DNA from: Victivallales bacterium
GTDB taxonomy: Bacteria > Verrucomicrobiota > Lentisphaeria > Oligosphaerales > Oligosphaeraceae
Assembly: GCA_017535315.1 (NCBI GenBank)
Contig: JAFXUD010000062.1
Span: 62,001-126,000 of the forward strand
DNA length: 64,000 nt
Direction of reading: 5' to 3'
Below are positions 1-8,081 of this stretch, piece after piece. Below the pieces are notes generated by a model, which saw only the letters and a list, made by a program, of their open reading frames with translations, was not told where the DNA came from and ran no database searches. Made by a program: the position numbers and the translations under genes. Within the stretch, counting starts at the first letter, position 1. Every line of letters starts with the position of its first letter.

Positions 1-125
1 GCTTGCAGCGCAGGTATTTCCGCATTTTTGAGAGGAAAATTTTAGATTATTGCGGATAATGCGCGGCAAGTTGCCAGTTGCCTGCAAAAAAGAGGCAAGT
101 CAAATATTGCCTCAAAGGGTAAACA

Positions 126-1736
126 ATGTCTGGATTCATAACCATGTTGCCGTTGGCATCACTGGATGCCTTATCCTTCTCTTTAATAGGGATTATTATT
201 TTATTAGTTGTTGCGTTCCTCGTGATGTTCGCGAGCAAGAAAGCACGCCAGGACACGGACAAGGCGCTTCTCGCGAAGGCCAATGAAGAGGCCGAACTCA
301 TCAGGCAGAAGGCAAATCTTGAAGCGGAAAACATCGTCAAGGAATCCAAAATCCGCGCCAAGGAAGAACTCATCAGAACACGCGACCAGTTCGAAAAAGA
401 CACTGCCGAACGCCGAAAGGAAATCCAGAAGGCCGAAAACAGAATCTCCGCCAAAGAGGAAAACCTGGACAAAAAACAGAACCAGCTGGACGCAAAAGTC
501 GCCGAAATGGACATTCGTGAAAAGGAGGTCAAGGCGCAGGCTGAGCACCTGAAAACCAAAGAGGCGCAACTGGACGAGAAACTCTCCATACAGCTGGTGG
601 AACTGGAACGCATTGCAGGGTTGTCACGTGAAGAGGCGCAGGCACAACTCCTCGCAAAACTGGAGGAGACGTTGGAAAGCGAACGGGGAGTCCTCATCAG
701 GCGTTTTCAGGAGGAAAACCGCCAGAAGCTGATTCAGGACGGCCAGGAAATCATGATAAACGCCATGCAGCGGTATGCAGGCGATTGCGCATACGAACGC
801 ACCACCTCCACCATCCCGCTTCCCAATGACGAAATGAAGGGGCGTATCATCGGGCGCGAAGGACGCAACATTCGTACCATTGAGGCTGCCACAGGCGTCA
901 ACATTCTGATTGACGACACGCCAGAGGCGGTCGTCATTTCCTGCTTTGACCCTGTACGTCGCGAAATCGCGCGCCTCACGATGGAGCGACTGGTTTCCGA
1001 CGGGCGAATCCATCCCTCACGCGTGGAGGAGATTGTCGCCAAGATGAAGAAGGACGTGGAGGCGGAAATCCAGAAAACGGGGCAGGAAACCGTCCAGCAG
1101 CTGGGAGTTGCTCGTTTGCGTCCCAATCTGATCACGCTCATTGGCCGCTTGAAATACCGCTACAGCTTCTCGCAGAATGTGCTGATGCATTCCATTGAAG
1201 TCGCCAACATGATGGGTGCGATTGCCGCCTCGGTCGGGCTGGATGAACGGAAGGCGCGTCGCGCTGGTCTGCTCCATGACATCGGTAAGGCGGTTGACCA
1301 TGAAGTGGAAGGCACCCATGCCCTGATAGGCGCCGACTTGCTTAAGCGTGCTGGCGAGGACGAAGAGATTGTCAACGCTGTCGCCGCTCACCATGAAGAG
1401 GTCGAGAAGACCAGCCTGATGGCAATTCTCGTGCAGATTTGCGATACTCTCAGCGCAAGCAGACCTGGCGCCCGTTCAGAGACAACGGAACTCTACCTCA
1501 AGCGACTGGAGCAGCTGGAGACCATCGGCAACTCCTTTGAAGGCGTGGAGAACTGCTTTGCCATCCAGGCGGGGCGTGAGCTTCGCGTCATCGTGCAGCC
1601 TGAGAAAATCTCTGAAGACCGTGCCGCCATTCTGGCGCACGACATGGCCGAGCGCATTGAAAAGGAGATGCGTTACCCTGGGCAGGTCCGTGTTTCTATC
1701 ATCCGCGAAACACGCGCCGTTGATTACGCGAAGTAA
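126..1736 (+). CDS. rny: Ribonuclease Y (RNase Y)
   Basis: This is a membrane-anchored endoribonuclease that starts mRNA decay. A hydrophobic N-terminal segment (about residues 14-36) is followed by a long Lys/Glu-rich coiled coil (about 40-200). A KH domain follows (about 226-290, with GRIIGREGRNIR), then an HD phosphohydrolase domain (about 350-445, with HSIEVAN, the HDIGKA metal-binding motif and AAHHEE). The length of 536 aa is near the family norm of about 520, so the gene is complete. The ATG at 126 places the membrane anchor at the terminus. The weak AAAGGG at 114-119 is the only ribosome-binding-site-like sequence. The next gene starts 18 bp downstream, so co-transcription is likely. 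Confidence 0.97.
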   Translation: MSGFITMLPLASLDALSFSLIGIIILLVVAFLVMFASKKARQDTDKALLAKANEEAELIRQKANLEAENIVKESKIRAKEELIRTRDQFEKDTAERRKEIQKAENRISAKEENLDKKQNQLDAKVAEMDIREKEVKAQAEHLKTKEAQLDEKLSIQLVELERIAGLSREEAQAQLLAKLEETLESERGVLIRRFQEENRQKLIQDGQEIMINAMQRYAGDCAYERTTSTIPLPNDEMKGRIIGREGRNIRTIEAATGVNILIDDTPEAVVISCFDPVRREIARLTMERLVSDGRIHPSRVEEIVAKMKKDVEAEIQKTGQETVQQLGVARLRPNLITLIGRLKYRYSFSQNVLMHSIEVANMMGAIAASVGLDERKARRAGLLHDIGKAVDHEVEGTHALIGADLLKRAGEDEEIVNAVAAHHEEVEKTSLMAILVQICDTLSASRPGARSETTELYLKRLEQLETIGNSFEGVENCFAIQAGRELRVIVQPEKISEDRAAILAHDMAERIEKEMRYPGQVRVSIIRETRAVDYAK

Positions 1737-1754
1737 CAAAGAGCAAACGTAACC

Positions 1755-3089
1755 ATGACACCATCTGAAATACTGGAGCATATTGACGAACAGCTGGAGG
1801 AGCAGGCAGACTACGCCTCCCTCTGGACCGAAGGTTCCAGTGCCATGCCGACGGGCATCCCCGATTTTCTTCAGGATAGCCAATGGCAGGATAGCATGAA
1901 ATATGCGGGATTCGATGAAACCCATGCGGCGGAGGCTGCAATCGTCGCGGAGACCATCCGCCGCGATCCCTGCCTTCTGCGACTCGCTTGGCAGGCCTAT
2001 TGGCGCACCTATTGTTCGAACAGTCATACCTTGAAGCACTGGCCGACACTTGAAAAATACCTCGGCGACCTTTCTGGCCTGTTCTATTTTCTGGTTGGGC
2101 TTGGGGGCATCCCGCTGGTAAGGGCGCATCATCGCCGCCTTGGGATACCAGAAAATATAACGCATGACACCTGCCAGCAGATACGTGTCGAATCCATCCC
2201 CTATTATGCGGGACAATATGACAACAAGTTCGGCGTGGATTATCCGCAACTGGAGTGGCTGTCGCACTACACGCATGAACCCTATTTCAGGTTGGGACGA
2301 CTGGAGTTCTGGCTGGAGCCGAACAAAGTCTGCAAGGCTCGTGCGTTCCGTCATCGTCGCACAGGACGAACCGTCGCACTTGCCTTGGACCAAACCCCAT
2401 TTTCCTGCGATGGCTCTATATTCGCGGAAGAAAAGCAGGTGCAATGGTTCTCCCATTACCGCGAGACGGCCGAATCTTTCATCGGCAATGTCATCACCCC
2501 CTTTGGCATAGGCACACGATGGGTTGTGGAGCTTCCGAAAAATGAATGGGAACTAGTTCTCCAGCCCGATGACCTCTGTCTAACTACCCATATTCCAAAT
2601 GGCGGCCATTTGACTCCTGAAGCCTGTGCGGCATCCGTTCGCCTTGCACTTGAGTTTTTCCCGAAGCACTTTCCAGATGCTCATCCCAAGGCGATGGTCA
2701 GCCAATCGTGGCTCTTCAACAACCAGCTCCACCAGGTGTTTCCACCTGACAGCAATGTGGTGCAATTCCAAAGGCAATTCTATGCCGTCCCCCTTTCATC
2801 GGGACCATGGAACGGCCTCTGGTTTATTTTCCTGCGTAGAGGGGCACCTGATTTCCAGGATTGGCCCCGCAACACCACGCCGCAGCGCCTCATCCTTGAT
2901 TTTCTGGCAAAAGGGCATCATTGGCGTGAAGCCTCCATGTTCCTCCTTTGGGAGGACATGAAACACTACGGTACCAGCCACTACCTCTCCCAGTGGCCAT
3001 ACGCCGAACTCGGCGGCTTAACGTCCTGTTCTGTACCCGACGCTTCAGCGACAGGGTCTTCCACGGGACTTAATTTCAATAGCAAATAA
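1755..3089 (+). CDS. GNAT-like acyltransferase-domain protein (NAT_N/GNAT_C, DUF5596-like)
   Basis: This 444-aa soluble protein resembles the two-domain 'acyltransferase domain-containing' family found mainly in gut Firmicutes and PVC bacteria. The N-terminal helical part (about 1-130) is followed by a GNAT-like C-terminal part. The most recognisable stretch is around residues 275-325: HIPNGGHLTPEAC, an FFPKHFP segment and SQSWLFNNQL. This matches the family pattern 'HIPxGxxLTPEAC...FF...HSWLL'. No substrate is established for the family. Its last 20 or so residues (TSCSVPDASATGS...) are encoded by a hairpin repeat at 3025-3057, so the native C-terminus may have been replaced. It lies 22 bp before the nucleotidyltransferase gene. 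The family assignment is from memory of motifs. Confidence 0.7.
   Translation: MTPSEILEHIDEQLEEQADYASLWTEGSSAMPTGIPDFLQDSQWQDSMKYAGFDETHAAEAAIVAETIRRDPCLLRLAWQAYWRTYCSNSHTLKHWPTLEKYLGDLSGLFYFLVGLGGIPLVRAHHRRLGIPENITHDTCQQIRVESIPYYAGQYDNKFGVDYPQLEWLSHYTHEPYFRLGRLEFWLEPNKVCKARAFRHRRTGRTVALALDQTPFSCDGSIFAEEKQVQWFSHYRETAESFIGNVITPFGIGTRWVVELPKNEWELVLQPDDLCLTTHIPNGGHLTPEACAASVRLALEFFPKHFPDAHPKAMVSQSWLFNNQLHQVFPPDSNVVQFQRQFYAVPLSSGPWNGLWFIFLRRGAPDFQDWPRNTTPQRLILDFLAKGHHWREASMFLLWEDMKHYGTSHYLSQWPYAELGGLTSCSVPDASATGSSTGLNFNSK
3025..3057 (+). repeat. Head-plus-hairpin repeat, copy a (inside a CDS end)
   Basis: Head CCTGTTCTGT is followed by an imperfect hairpin with ACCC/GGGT and CGC/GCG pairings around TTCA. 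It matches other copies at 5256, 27358, 39188, 46170 and 63326. Unlike those, it lies in the 3' end of an open reading frame and is translated. Confidence 0.55.
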
Positions 3090-3111
3090 CAATAACGACA
3101 AGGAAACAACT

Positions 3112-4017
3112 ATGGCAAAAGCGACTTTGTTGGTACTGGCTGCAGGCCTGGGCAGCAGATATGGTGGCATCAAGCAGATGGATCCCGTCGGTGCATATGG
3201 TGAGTTTGTGCTGGACTATTCCATGTACGACGCCGTCCGCGCAGGCTTTGACAAGGTGGTCCTGGTCATCCGCGACGAGCTGGAAGAGCCCCTGAAAGAG
3301 CATTTCAAGGCACTTGACGGCAAACTGGAAATCGCATACGTAAAACAGCATCTAGACGACCTGCCAGGTGGATTCACCGTTCCAGCAGAGCGCAAGAAGC
3401 CCTGGGGAACAGGCCATGCCATCTGGACTGCCAGAAATGTCATCGACACCCCCTTCGCCGCCATCAATGCGGATGACTTTTACGGTGCAAAGACCTTCAA
3501 GGCTTTGGCCGACTTCCTGCTCAGCCCCGAATGCGATGCTAACACCTACGCGATGGTCGCCTTCCAGTTGAACAACACCCTCTCTGAAAACGGCTCTGTC
3601 TCCAGAGGAATCTGCACGGACGATGGACATGGCTTCCTGGCAAGCGTCGTTGAGCGCACAAGCATTGAAGGCACGGAAAACGGCGCACGATTCAAGGACG
3701 ACGACGGCTCCTGGAAGCCGCTTACGGGACTAGAACCCGCCTCCATGAACTTCTGGGGTTTCACTCCCAGCCTCTTCCCACGGCTGGAAACCCTGTTTGT
3801 GGAGTTCCTCAAGGCGAAAGGGCAGGAACTCAAGTCGGAATACTACATTCCATCTGTGGTCGATACGCTCATCAAGCGCGGTGAAGTGCGCGCCAAGATG
3901 CTCCAGACCCCCGAGCGTTGGTTCGGCATGACATACGCCGAAGACCGCGCGCAGGTTGTTGCCAAGGTCAAAGAGCTGACAGCGTCAGGCCTCTACCCTG
4001 AAAAACTTTGGAATTAG
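3112..4017 (+). CDS. Sugar-1-phosphate nucleotidyltransferase
   Basis: This is a 301-aa nucleotidyltransferase of the GT-A/NTP_transferase fold. It has the N-terminal nucleotide-binding signature LAAGLGSRYGGIKQ (residues 9-22), PWGTGHA for the nucleotide base, and NADDFYG for the metal-binding Asp. The family makes NDP-sugars from NTP and a sugar 1-phosphate. The next gene is an N-acetylhexosamine 1-kinase, so the likely substrate is GlcNAc-1-P or GalNAc-1-P, giving a UDP-sugar. That substrate is an inference. The GSRYGG form differs from the usual GxGTRL of GalU and GlmU. The stop codon (TAG, 4015-4017) lies inside a 7-bp repeat array. The start ATG has GGAAAC 6-12 nt upstream. Confidence 0.85.
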   Translation: MAKATLLVLAAGLGSRYGGIKQMDPVGAYGEFVLDYSMYDAVRAGFDKVVLVIRDELEEPLKEHFKALDGKLEIAYVKQHLDDLPGGFTVPAERKKPWGTGHAIWTARNVIDTPFAAINADDFYGAKTFKALADFLLSPECDANTYAMVAFQLNNTLSENGSVSRGICTDDGHGFLASVVERTSIEGTENGARFKDDDGSWKPLTGLEPASMNFWGFTPSLFPRLETLFVEFLKAKGQELKSEYYIPSVVDTLIKRGEVRAKMLQTPERWFGMTYAEDRAQVVAKVKELTASGLYPEKLWN

Positions 4018-4156
4018 CAATTAGCAATTAGATAAGGTGTTTAGTCATGCTAGCCATTACCTAACTTCTAATTTCAAATTGCTAATTGCTAATTGCTAAT
4101 TGCTTATTTCAAATTGCTAATTGCTAATTACTCCTAACCATTAATCACTAACCACA
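4013..4156. repeat. Degenerate heptamer array in inverted arrangement (locus 1)
   Basis: TTAGCAA units at 4013-4030 are mirrored by CTAATTG units at about 4077-4130, with a run of CTAACCA/TTAATCA-type units up to 4156. The period is 7 bp. The two arms can pair as a long AT-rich hairpin. It fills the whole gap between the nucleotidyltransferase and the kinase, and its first units supply the upstream stop codon. Related arrays lie at 7641, 28731 and 44419. Confidence 0.8.
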
Positions 4157-4159
4157 AAA

Positions 4160-5251
4160 ATGACAGTGAACATGAAAGCAATCGCGGCAGCGTTCGACCT
4201 GCGCGGCAACATGATATCGGCTGAGCCCTACGGCTCTGGGCACATCAACGACACCTACAAGGTTGTAATTGACCAGGGTGGGCTGAGTGTCAACTACATC
4301 CTCCAGAGGGTCAACCAGAACGTCTTCCCCAATGTGGAGAAGTTGATGGAGAACATCCAGCGCGTCACGGCGCATCTGGGCAAAAAAATCATCGAGCGAG
4401 GCGGCAATCCCACTCGTGAAACATTGACGCTCATCCCGACGAAGGAAGGAAAAACCTTCTACCGCGATGCGGAAGGCGGCTGCTGGCGCGCCTATATCTT
4501 CATCTATGGTGCGCGCACCTATGACTTTGTTTCAGACACCAAGCAGGCGTTCGAGGCGGCAAGTGCCTTCGGCAATTTTCAGAAACAGTTGGCAGACCTC
4601 CCTGGCGGACCTGTATTTGAGTCCATCCCAAACTTCCACAATACCCCCAAGCGTTTTGAGAACTTCCTCAACTCTCTCAAGGCGGACAAGCTGAACCGCG
4701 CCGCCTCCGCTAAAAAGGAGATTGATTTCTGCCTGGCCAGGCAGGATAAAATCGGCGCCGTGGTCAAGGGGCTCGCCGATGGCTCCATCCCTACACGCGT
4801 CACCCACAATGACACCAAAATCAACAATGTCCTTTTGGACGACACGACAGGCGCTGGCATTTGCGTCATCGACCTGGACACCGTAATGCCTGGCTCCGTC
4901 CTCTATGACTTCGGTGACGAGGTGAGAACCACCACAGCTACAGCAGCCGAAGACGAGCGCGACCTCTCCAAGGTCAATTTCAGACTGGACCTCTTTGAGG
5001 CTTTAGTGAAAGGCTACCTGCAGGCCACCGAAGGTATGCTGGTTCCTGCAGAACGTAACTACCTGGCCGAATCTGGTGCGCTTATCACCTTTGAAATCGG
5101 TTTGCGCTTCCTCACCGACTATCTTGACGGCGACATCTACTTCAAGGTACACCGCGACGGCCATAACCTGGACCGCTGCCGCACCCAGTTCGAGATGACA
5201 CGCCAAATGGACGAACAACTGGACAAAATGCAGGCCATCGTCAACGGCTAG
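4160..5251 (+). CDS. nahK: N-acetylhexosamine 1-kinase (NahK-like)
   Basis: This 363-aa phosphotransferase of the APH fold closely resembles Bifidobacterium NahK, which phosphorylates GlcNAc or GalNAc at C1. Shared features are EPYGSGHINDTY near the N-terminus (the ATP-binding loop), YILQRVNQNVFPN, FHNTPKRFENF, the catalytic loop RVTHNDTKINNVLLD (about 212-226) with its Asp, and the metal-binding IDLDTVMPGSVLYDFGD. The catalytic Asp and metal ligands are intact, and length matches the family (about 359 aa). ATG 4160 is used here; ATG 4172 is an alternative. It forms a salvage pair with the preceding nucleotidyltransferase (free amino sugar to 1-phosphate to NDP-sugar). Confidence 0.9.
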   Translation: MTVNMKAIAAAFDLRGNMISAEPYGSGHINDTYKVVIDQGGLSVNYILQRVNQNVFPNVEKLMENIQRVTAHLGKKIIERGGNPTRETLTLIPTKEGKTFYRDAEGGCWRAYIFIYGARTYDFVSDTKQAFEAASAFGNFQKQLADLPGGPVFESIPNFHNTPKRFENFLNSLKADKLNRAASAKKEIDFCLARQDKIGAVVKGLADGSIPTRVTHNDTKINNVLLDDTTGAGICVIDLDTVMPGSVLYDFGDEVRTTTATAAEDERDLSKVNFRLDLFEALVKGYLQATEGMLVPAERNYLAESGALITFEIGLRFLTDYLDGDIYFKVHRDGHNLDRCRTQFEMTRQMDEQLDKMQAIVNG

Positions 5252-5255
5252 GGCG

Positions 5256-5294
5256 CCTGTCCTGTGCCCCGCGCTTTAGCGCCAGGGCTTTTGC
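5256..5294 (+). repeat. Head-plus-hairpin repeat, copy b
   Basis: CCTGTCCTGTG head followed by GCCC-c-GCGC-TTTA-GCGC-ca-GGGC and a TTTTGC tail, immediately after the kinase stop codon. A tail of CAGGGCTTTTGC is shared with the copy at 39188-39227 read on the other strand. It could also act as a weak terminator or processing hairpin. Confidence 0.65.
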
Positions 5295-5347
5295 ACAGCA
5301 CACTGAACAACCAAAAAAATACATATTCAACCTAAGGAGAAGCAATC

Positions 5348-6802
5348 ATGAAGACCCAGTTCAAGCTCATCACGCCGAAAAGCATTCCCGTTTTGGACCC
5401 TGATTTCAAGCCGCCAGTGCTGGCGAACCGTGCGTTCATCAAGGAAGTGCAGGCCTCTGGCGCGGCAATCCCGTTGCTCATCGCCGTGGAACGTGATCAG
5501 CACAGGGTTTCCCGCTTCGACACCCAGGTCTTTGACATGAACCACCCACGCGCCGCTGCCAACTTCTTCTATGTCGAGCGCGTCGTGAAATTCCTGCTAT
5601 GGCAGTTCGGCGGCTGGAAGGTCACCATCCACGGGCCGAAGGAAATCGTGCAGTATCTGCAGGCCTGCTACTCCGATACAGGCATCCGCTCTTTCGACGC
5701 GGAATTCTGGGGCGACCAGACATACGAGCACGAGATGGAAATCGTTCATGCCCCGACACCCGCCGATGTCCCTGCCGCATACGACGGCGACAGCGCTGCT
5801 GTCAAACTGGACTGGACTGGCTGGCGCATCGGTTTTGACCTGGGAGCCAGTGACCGCAAGGTTGCCATCGCAAAGGACGGCAAGTTGGCTCTCAAGGAAA
5901 ACGGCGAGCCTTTGCTCTCAGAAGAATACGTCTGGGATCCCAAGCCCCAGACCGACATCAAGTACCACTTTGATCAGATCATGTGGATTCTGAAGGAAGC
6001 GGAGCGCGTCATCAAGTCCGTTGACCCCAATGCAGTTGTCAAAGGCATCGGCGGCAGCTCCGCTGGTGTCTATGTGGATGGCCGTGTGCGTGTGGCCTCC
6101 CTGTTCCGCGGCATCACTCCGCGCAGCCGCTTTGACGCGGAGGCAGCCCCCATCTTCAAAGAAATTCAGAAAGCGTGGGGTATTCCGCTCCGCCTGGAGA
6201 ACGACGGTGACGTAACCGCCTTGGCGGGCGCAATCTCCCTGAACGACGGTGCTGTTCTGGGGCTTGCCATGGGTTCTTCGCTGGCTGGTGGCTATGTTGA
6301 TGAAAACAAGGCCATTAAGGGCTGGATGAACGAACTCGCGTTCGCGCCTGTTGACTACAACCCGAGAGCCGCTGTGGACGAATGGTCCCGCGACTTCGGC
6401 GTCGGCGCAAATTACTTCTCGCAGCAGGCTGTAGCACGGCTTATTCCTGCAGCGGGCATCGAGATGCCTGACATCGCCCCCGACGCCTTCCCGCTGCGCC
6501 TCAAACGCGTGCAGGAACTCATGGCGGCTGGCGACGAGCGCGCCCGCAAAATCTACGAGACCATCGGCACCTACTTCGGCTACAGTGTCGCGCATTACTG
6601 CGACTTCTACAAGAATGTCCGCCACATTGAGGTTCTTGGCCGTGTCATGACTGGCGAAGGCGGTTCCATCATCCTTCGCAACGCACGCCAGATACTCGAC
6701 ACCGAATTCCCCGAATACAAGGACGTCAAGTTCTTCGAACCCGATGAACGCGAAAAGAGGCATGGCCAGGCTGCCGCAGCCGCTTCCCTGCCGTTGGCAT
6801 AA
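5348..6802 (+). CDS. ROK-family sugar kinase-like protein with N-terminal extension
   Basis: This 484-aa protein has a ROK (repressor/ORF/kinase) actin-like ATPase core beginning with the phosphate-1 motif GFDLGASDRKVA at about residue 161. It continues with GGSSAGVYVDGR, LENDGDVTALAGA (the catalytic Asp in the family's ENDxN position) and LGLAMGSSLAGG. The first 155 or so residues are an extra domain with FWGDQTYEHEMEI that I cannot assign. The zinc motif CxCGxxGCxE typical of ROK kinases is absent; in its place is VDYNPRAAVDEW. Kinase activity is therefore plausible but not certain. A strong GGAGAAG lies 8-14 nt before the ATG. It follows the amino-sugar genes, which suggests a hexosamine or hexose substrate. 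Confidence 0.8.
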   Translation: MKTQFKLITPKSIPVLDPDFKPPVLANRAFIKEVQASGAAIPLLIAVERDQHRVSRFDTQVFDMNHPRAAANFFYVERVVKFLLWQFGGWKVTIHGPKEIVQYLQACYSDTGIRSFDAEFWGDQTYEHEMEIVHAPTPADVPAAYDGDSAAVKLDWTGWRIGFDLGASDRKVAIAKDGKLALKENGEPLLSEEYVWDPKPQTDIKYHFDQIMWILKEAERVIKSVDPNAVVKGIGGSSAGVYVDGRVRVASLFRGITPRSRFDAEAAPIFKEIQKAWGIPLRLENDGDVTALAGAISLNDGAVLGLAMGSSLAGGYVDENKAIKGWMNELAFAPVDYNPRAAVDEWSRDFGVGANYFSQQAVARLIPAAGIEMPDIAPDAFPLRLKRVQELMAAGDERARKIYETIGTYFGYSVAHYCDFYKNVRHIEVLGRVMTGEGGSIILRNARQILDTEFPEYKDVKFFEPDEREKRHGQAAAAASLPLA

Positions 6803-6812
6803 AACCCACAAA

Positions 6813-6842
6813 CCCTCAGCAAAGCCATGGTTTTGCTGAGGG
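6813..6842. other. Intergenic stem-loop
   Basis: CCCTCAGCAAA and TTTGCTGAGGG form a perfect 11-bp stem with an 8-nt loop in the 64-bp gap after the ROK gene. It lacks a following T-tract, so it is more likely a stabilising or attenuating hairpin than a classic terminator. Confidence 0.6.
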
Positions 6843-6866
6843 CATAGAATAATCAGGATTCTGACC

Positions 6867-7634
6867 ATGACAAACCAGGAACGTGACAATTTAATCAGGG
6901 AAAAACTGAATGAAGGTCTTTCGCTGTCGGATGTCCAGAAAATGCTCGACTCGGAATATGGCATGAAGATGACATACTTTGAGTTGCGCATGATTGTAAG
7001 CACCTTGGATATCAACTGGAGTAACCAGGAAAAGAAACACACTCCTGTCATCACCCCATCATCTGTCCCAGAGCCACCCAAGCAGGCTCCGCCGCAACAG
7101 GAAGCCCCCAAGGCTGTCGCCGATCCTGGACCTCTTGATGACAACGATGAGGACGAGGAAGACGAGTCGAACGAAGATGGCGGAACTCAGGTCACGATGG
7201 ACGATGTGCCCATCCCTGGTGCCGTCATGTCAGGCCATGTCGTCTTTGCTTCTGGTGCATCGGGAAAGTGGGTTTTCAACCGCATGGGACAACTTGGCCT
7301 CGCAGAGCTGGACGAGGGCTCCGAAAAGCCCTCTCAGGAGGATCTGATGCTTTTCCAGCAGGAACTTCAGGCCATGATGCAGGCCAAACGTGACGCACTC
7401 CAGATGCAGGCTTTCGATGGCCGCACGAAGGTGGAGATCAATCCGCTGGTCAAGCCTGGATGCGACCTGAATGGAACCGTCACCTTTGCCTCTGGCGCAA
7501 CAGGCGAATGGTTTATCGCGGGCGGTCAACTGGATTACGAACTAGCAGAGGGGTCCCCTGAACCCACCAAGGATGACATCTCACTTTTCCAGATTGTGCT
7601 TTCAAAAAAACTCAAGGAAAAGGGAATGGCATAA
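6867..7634 (+). CDS. Uncharacterised protein with HTH-like N-terminus and duplicated module
   Basis: I do not recognise a named family. Residues 1-55 (MTNQERDNLIREKL, then SLSDVQKMLDSEYG) look like a short helical, helix-turn-helix-like unit. Residues about 65-115 are a Pro/Asp/Glu-rich linker with a strongly acidic patch (DDNDEDEEDE). Two copies of one module follow, at about 117-170 and 197-250. Each starts (S/N)GxVxFASGA(S/T)GxW and contains Gly-Gln-Leu, a Glu-Gly-Ser and a helix LFQ. The module is probably a small beta-rich domain plus a helix. There is no signal peptide or membrane segment. It is the last gene before a repeat and the rpsP promoter. A DNA- or RNA-binding role is only a guess. 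Confidence 0.75.
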   Translation: MTNQERDNLIREKLNEGLSLSDVQKMLDSEYGMKMTYFELRMIVSTLDINWSNQEKKHTPVITPSSVPEPPKQAPPQQEAPKAVADPGPLDDNDEDEEDESNEDGGTQVTMDDVPIPGAVMSGHVVFASGASGKWVFNRMGQLGLAELDEGSEKPSQEDLMLFQQELQAMMQAKRDALQMQAFDGRTKVEINPLVKPGCDLNGTVTFASGATGEWFIAGGQLDYELAEGSPEPTKDDISLFQIVLSKKLKEKGMA

Positions 7635-7640
7635 CACAGA

Positions 7641-7693
7641 AATTAGCAATTAGCAATTATAAATTCGAAATTAGAAATTGCTAATAGCTAATT
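7641..7693. repeat. Degenerate heptamer array in inverted arrangement (locus 2)
   Basis: AATTAGCAATTAGCAATTA is mirrored by AGAAATTGCTAATAGCTAATT, again with a 7-bp period. It sits just downstream of a stop codon and directly upstream of the rpsP promoter. It is a shorter version of the array at 4013-4156. Confidence 0.7.
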
Positions 7694-7706
7694 TTGACAG
7701 GCTGAT

Positions 7707-7734
7707 TTGCATAAATCATTTTTGGATATATATT
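7707..7734 (+). promoter_or_regulatory. Putative sigma70-type promoter of the rpsP operon
   Basis: -35 TTGCAT (7707-7712), 16-bp spacer, -10 TATATT (7729-7734) followed by AG. The same TTG/16/TATATTA layout is seen before rpsA, the aldo/keto reductase, the PSP1 gene and the XylA-like gene. Confidence 0.5.
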
Positions 7735-7797
7735 AGACACTTCAATTTTACAGCAGCCATCAACAAATGGCATAGTGTCGAATCTAAGGAAATACTC

Positions 7798-8067
7798 ATG
7801 TCGGTAAAAATCAGACTTCGCAGCACTGGTAAGCTGAACGCAGTTTGCCATCGTATCGTTGTTGCAGACGCACGCAGTCCGCGTGACGGCCGCTTCATTG
7901 AGAATATTGGCTACTACGATCCACGCCACAATGATGAAAAAATTGACCTGGAAAGGGCAAATTACTGGATTAGCCAGGGCGCACAGCCCAGCGATACCGT
8001 TAAGAGCATCATCAAGCGCGCTGAAAAAGCAGCCGCTGCACCTGCTGCCCCCGCAACAGAAGCATAA
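7798..8067 (+). CDS. rpsP: 30S ribosomal protein S16
   Basis: S16 is a small-subunit protein needed for 30S assembly. The 89-aa product starts MSVKIRLRSTGK, with the family signatures RIVVADARSPRDGRFIE and YDP. The ATG at 7798 is chosen because the S16 homology begins there and TAAGGAAA precedes it by 7 nt; upstream in-frame codons would fall before the promoter. The C-terminus is an Ala/Pro-rich tail. It is the first gene of the rpsP-KH-trmD-rplS operon. Confidence 0.97.
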   Translation: MSVKIRLRSTGKLNAVCHRIVVADARSPRDGRFIENIGYYDPRHNDEKIDLERANYWISQGAQPSDTVKSIIKRAEKAAAAPAAPATEA

Positions 8068-8081
8068 TTCGGATTGATGTA

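Noticed and set aside
1-125. A promoter for rny in the first 125 bases
   Set aside because: TTGAGA at 28-33 has no convincing -10 at the right spacing, and the upstream context is cut off.
1476-2456. A 326-codon open frame on the minus strand over the rny end and the acyltransferase gene
   Set aside because: It runs opposite two supported genes and has no recognisable domain.
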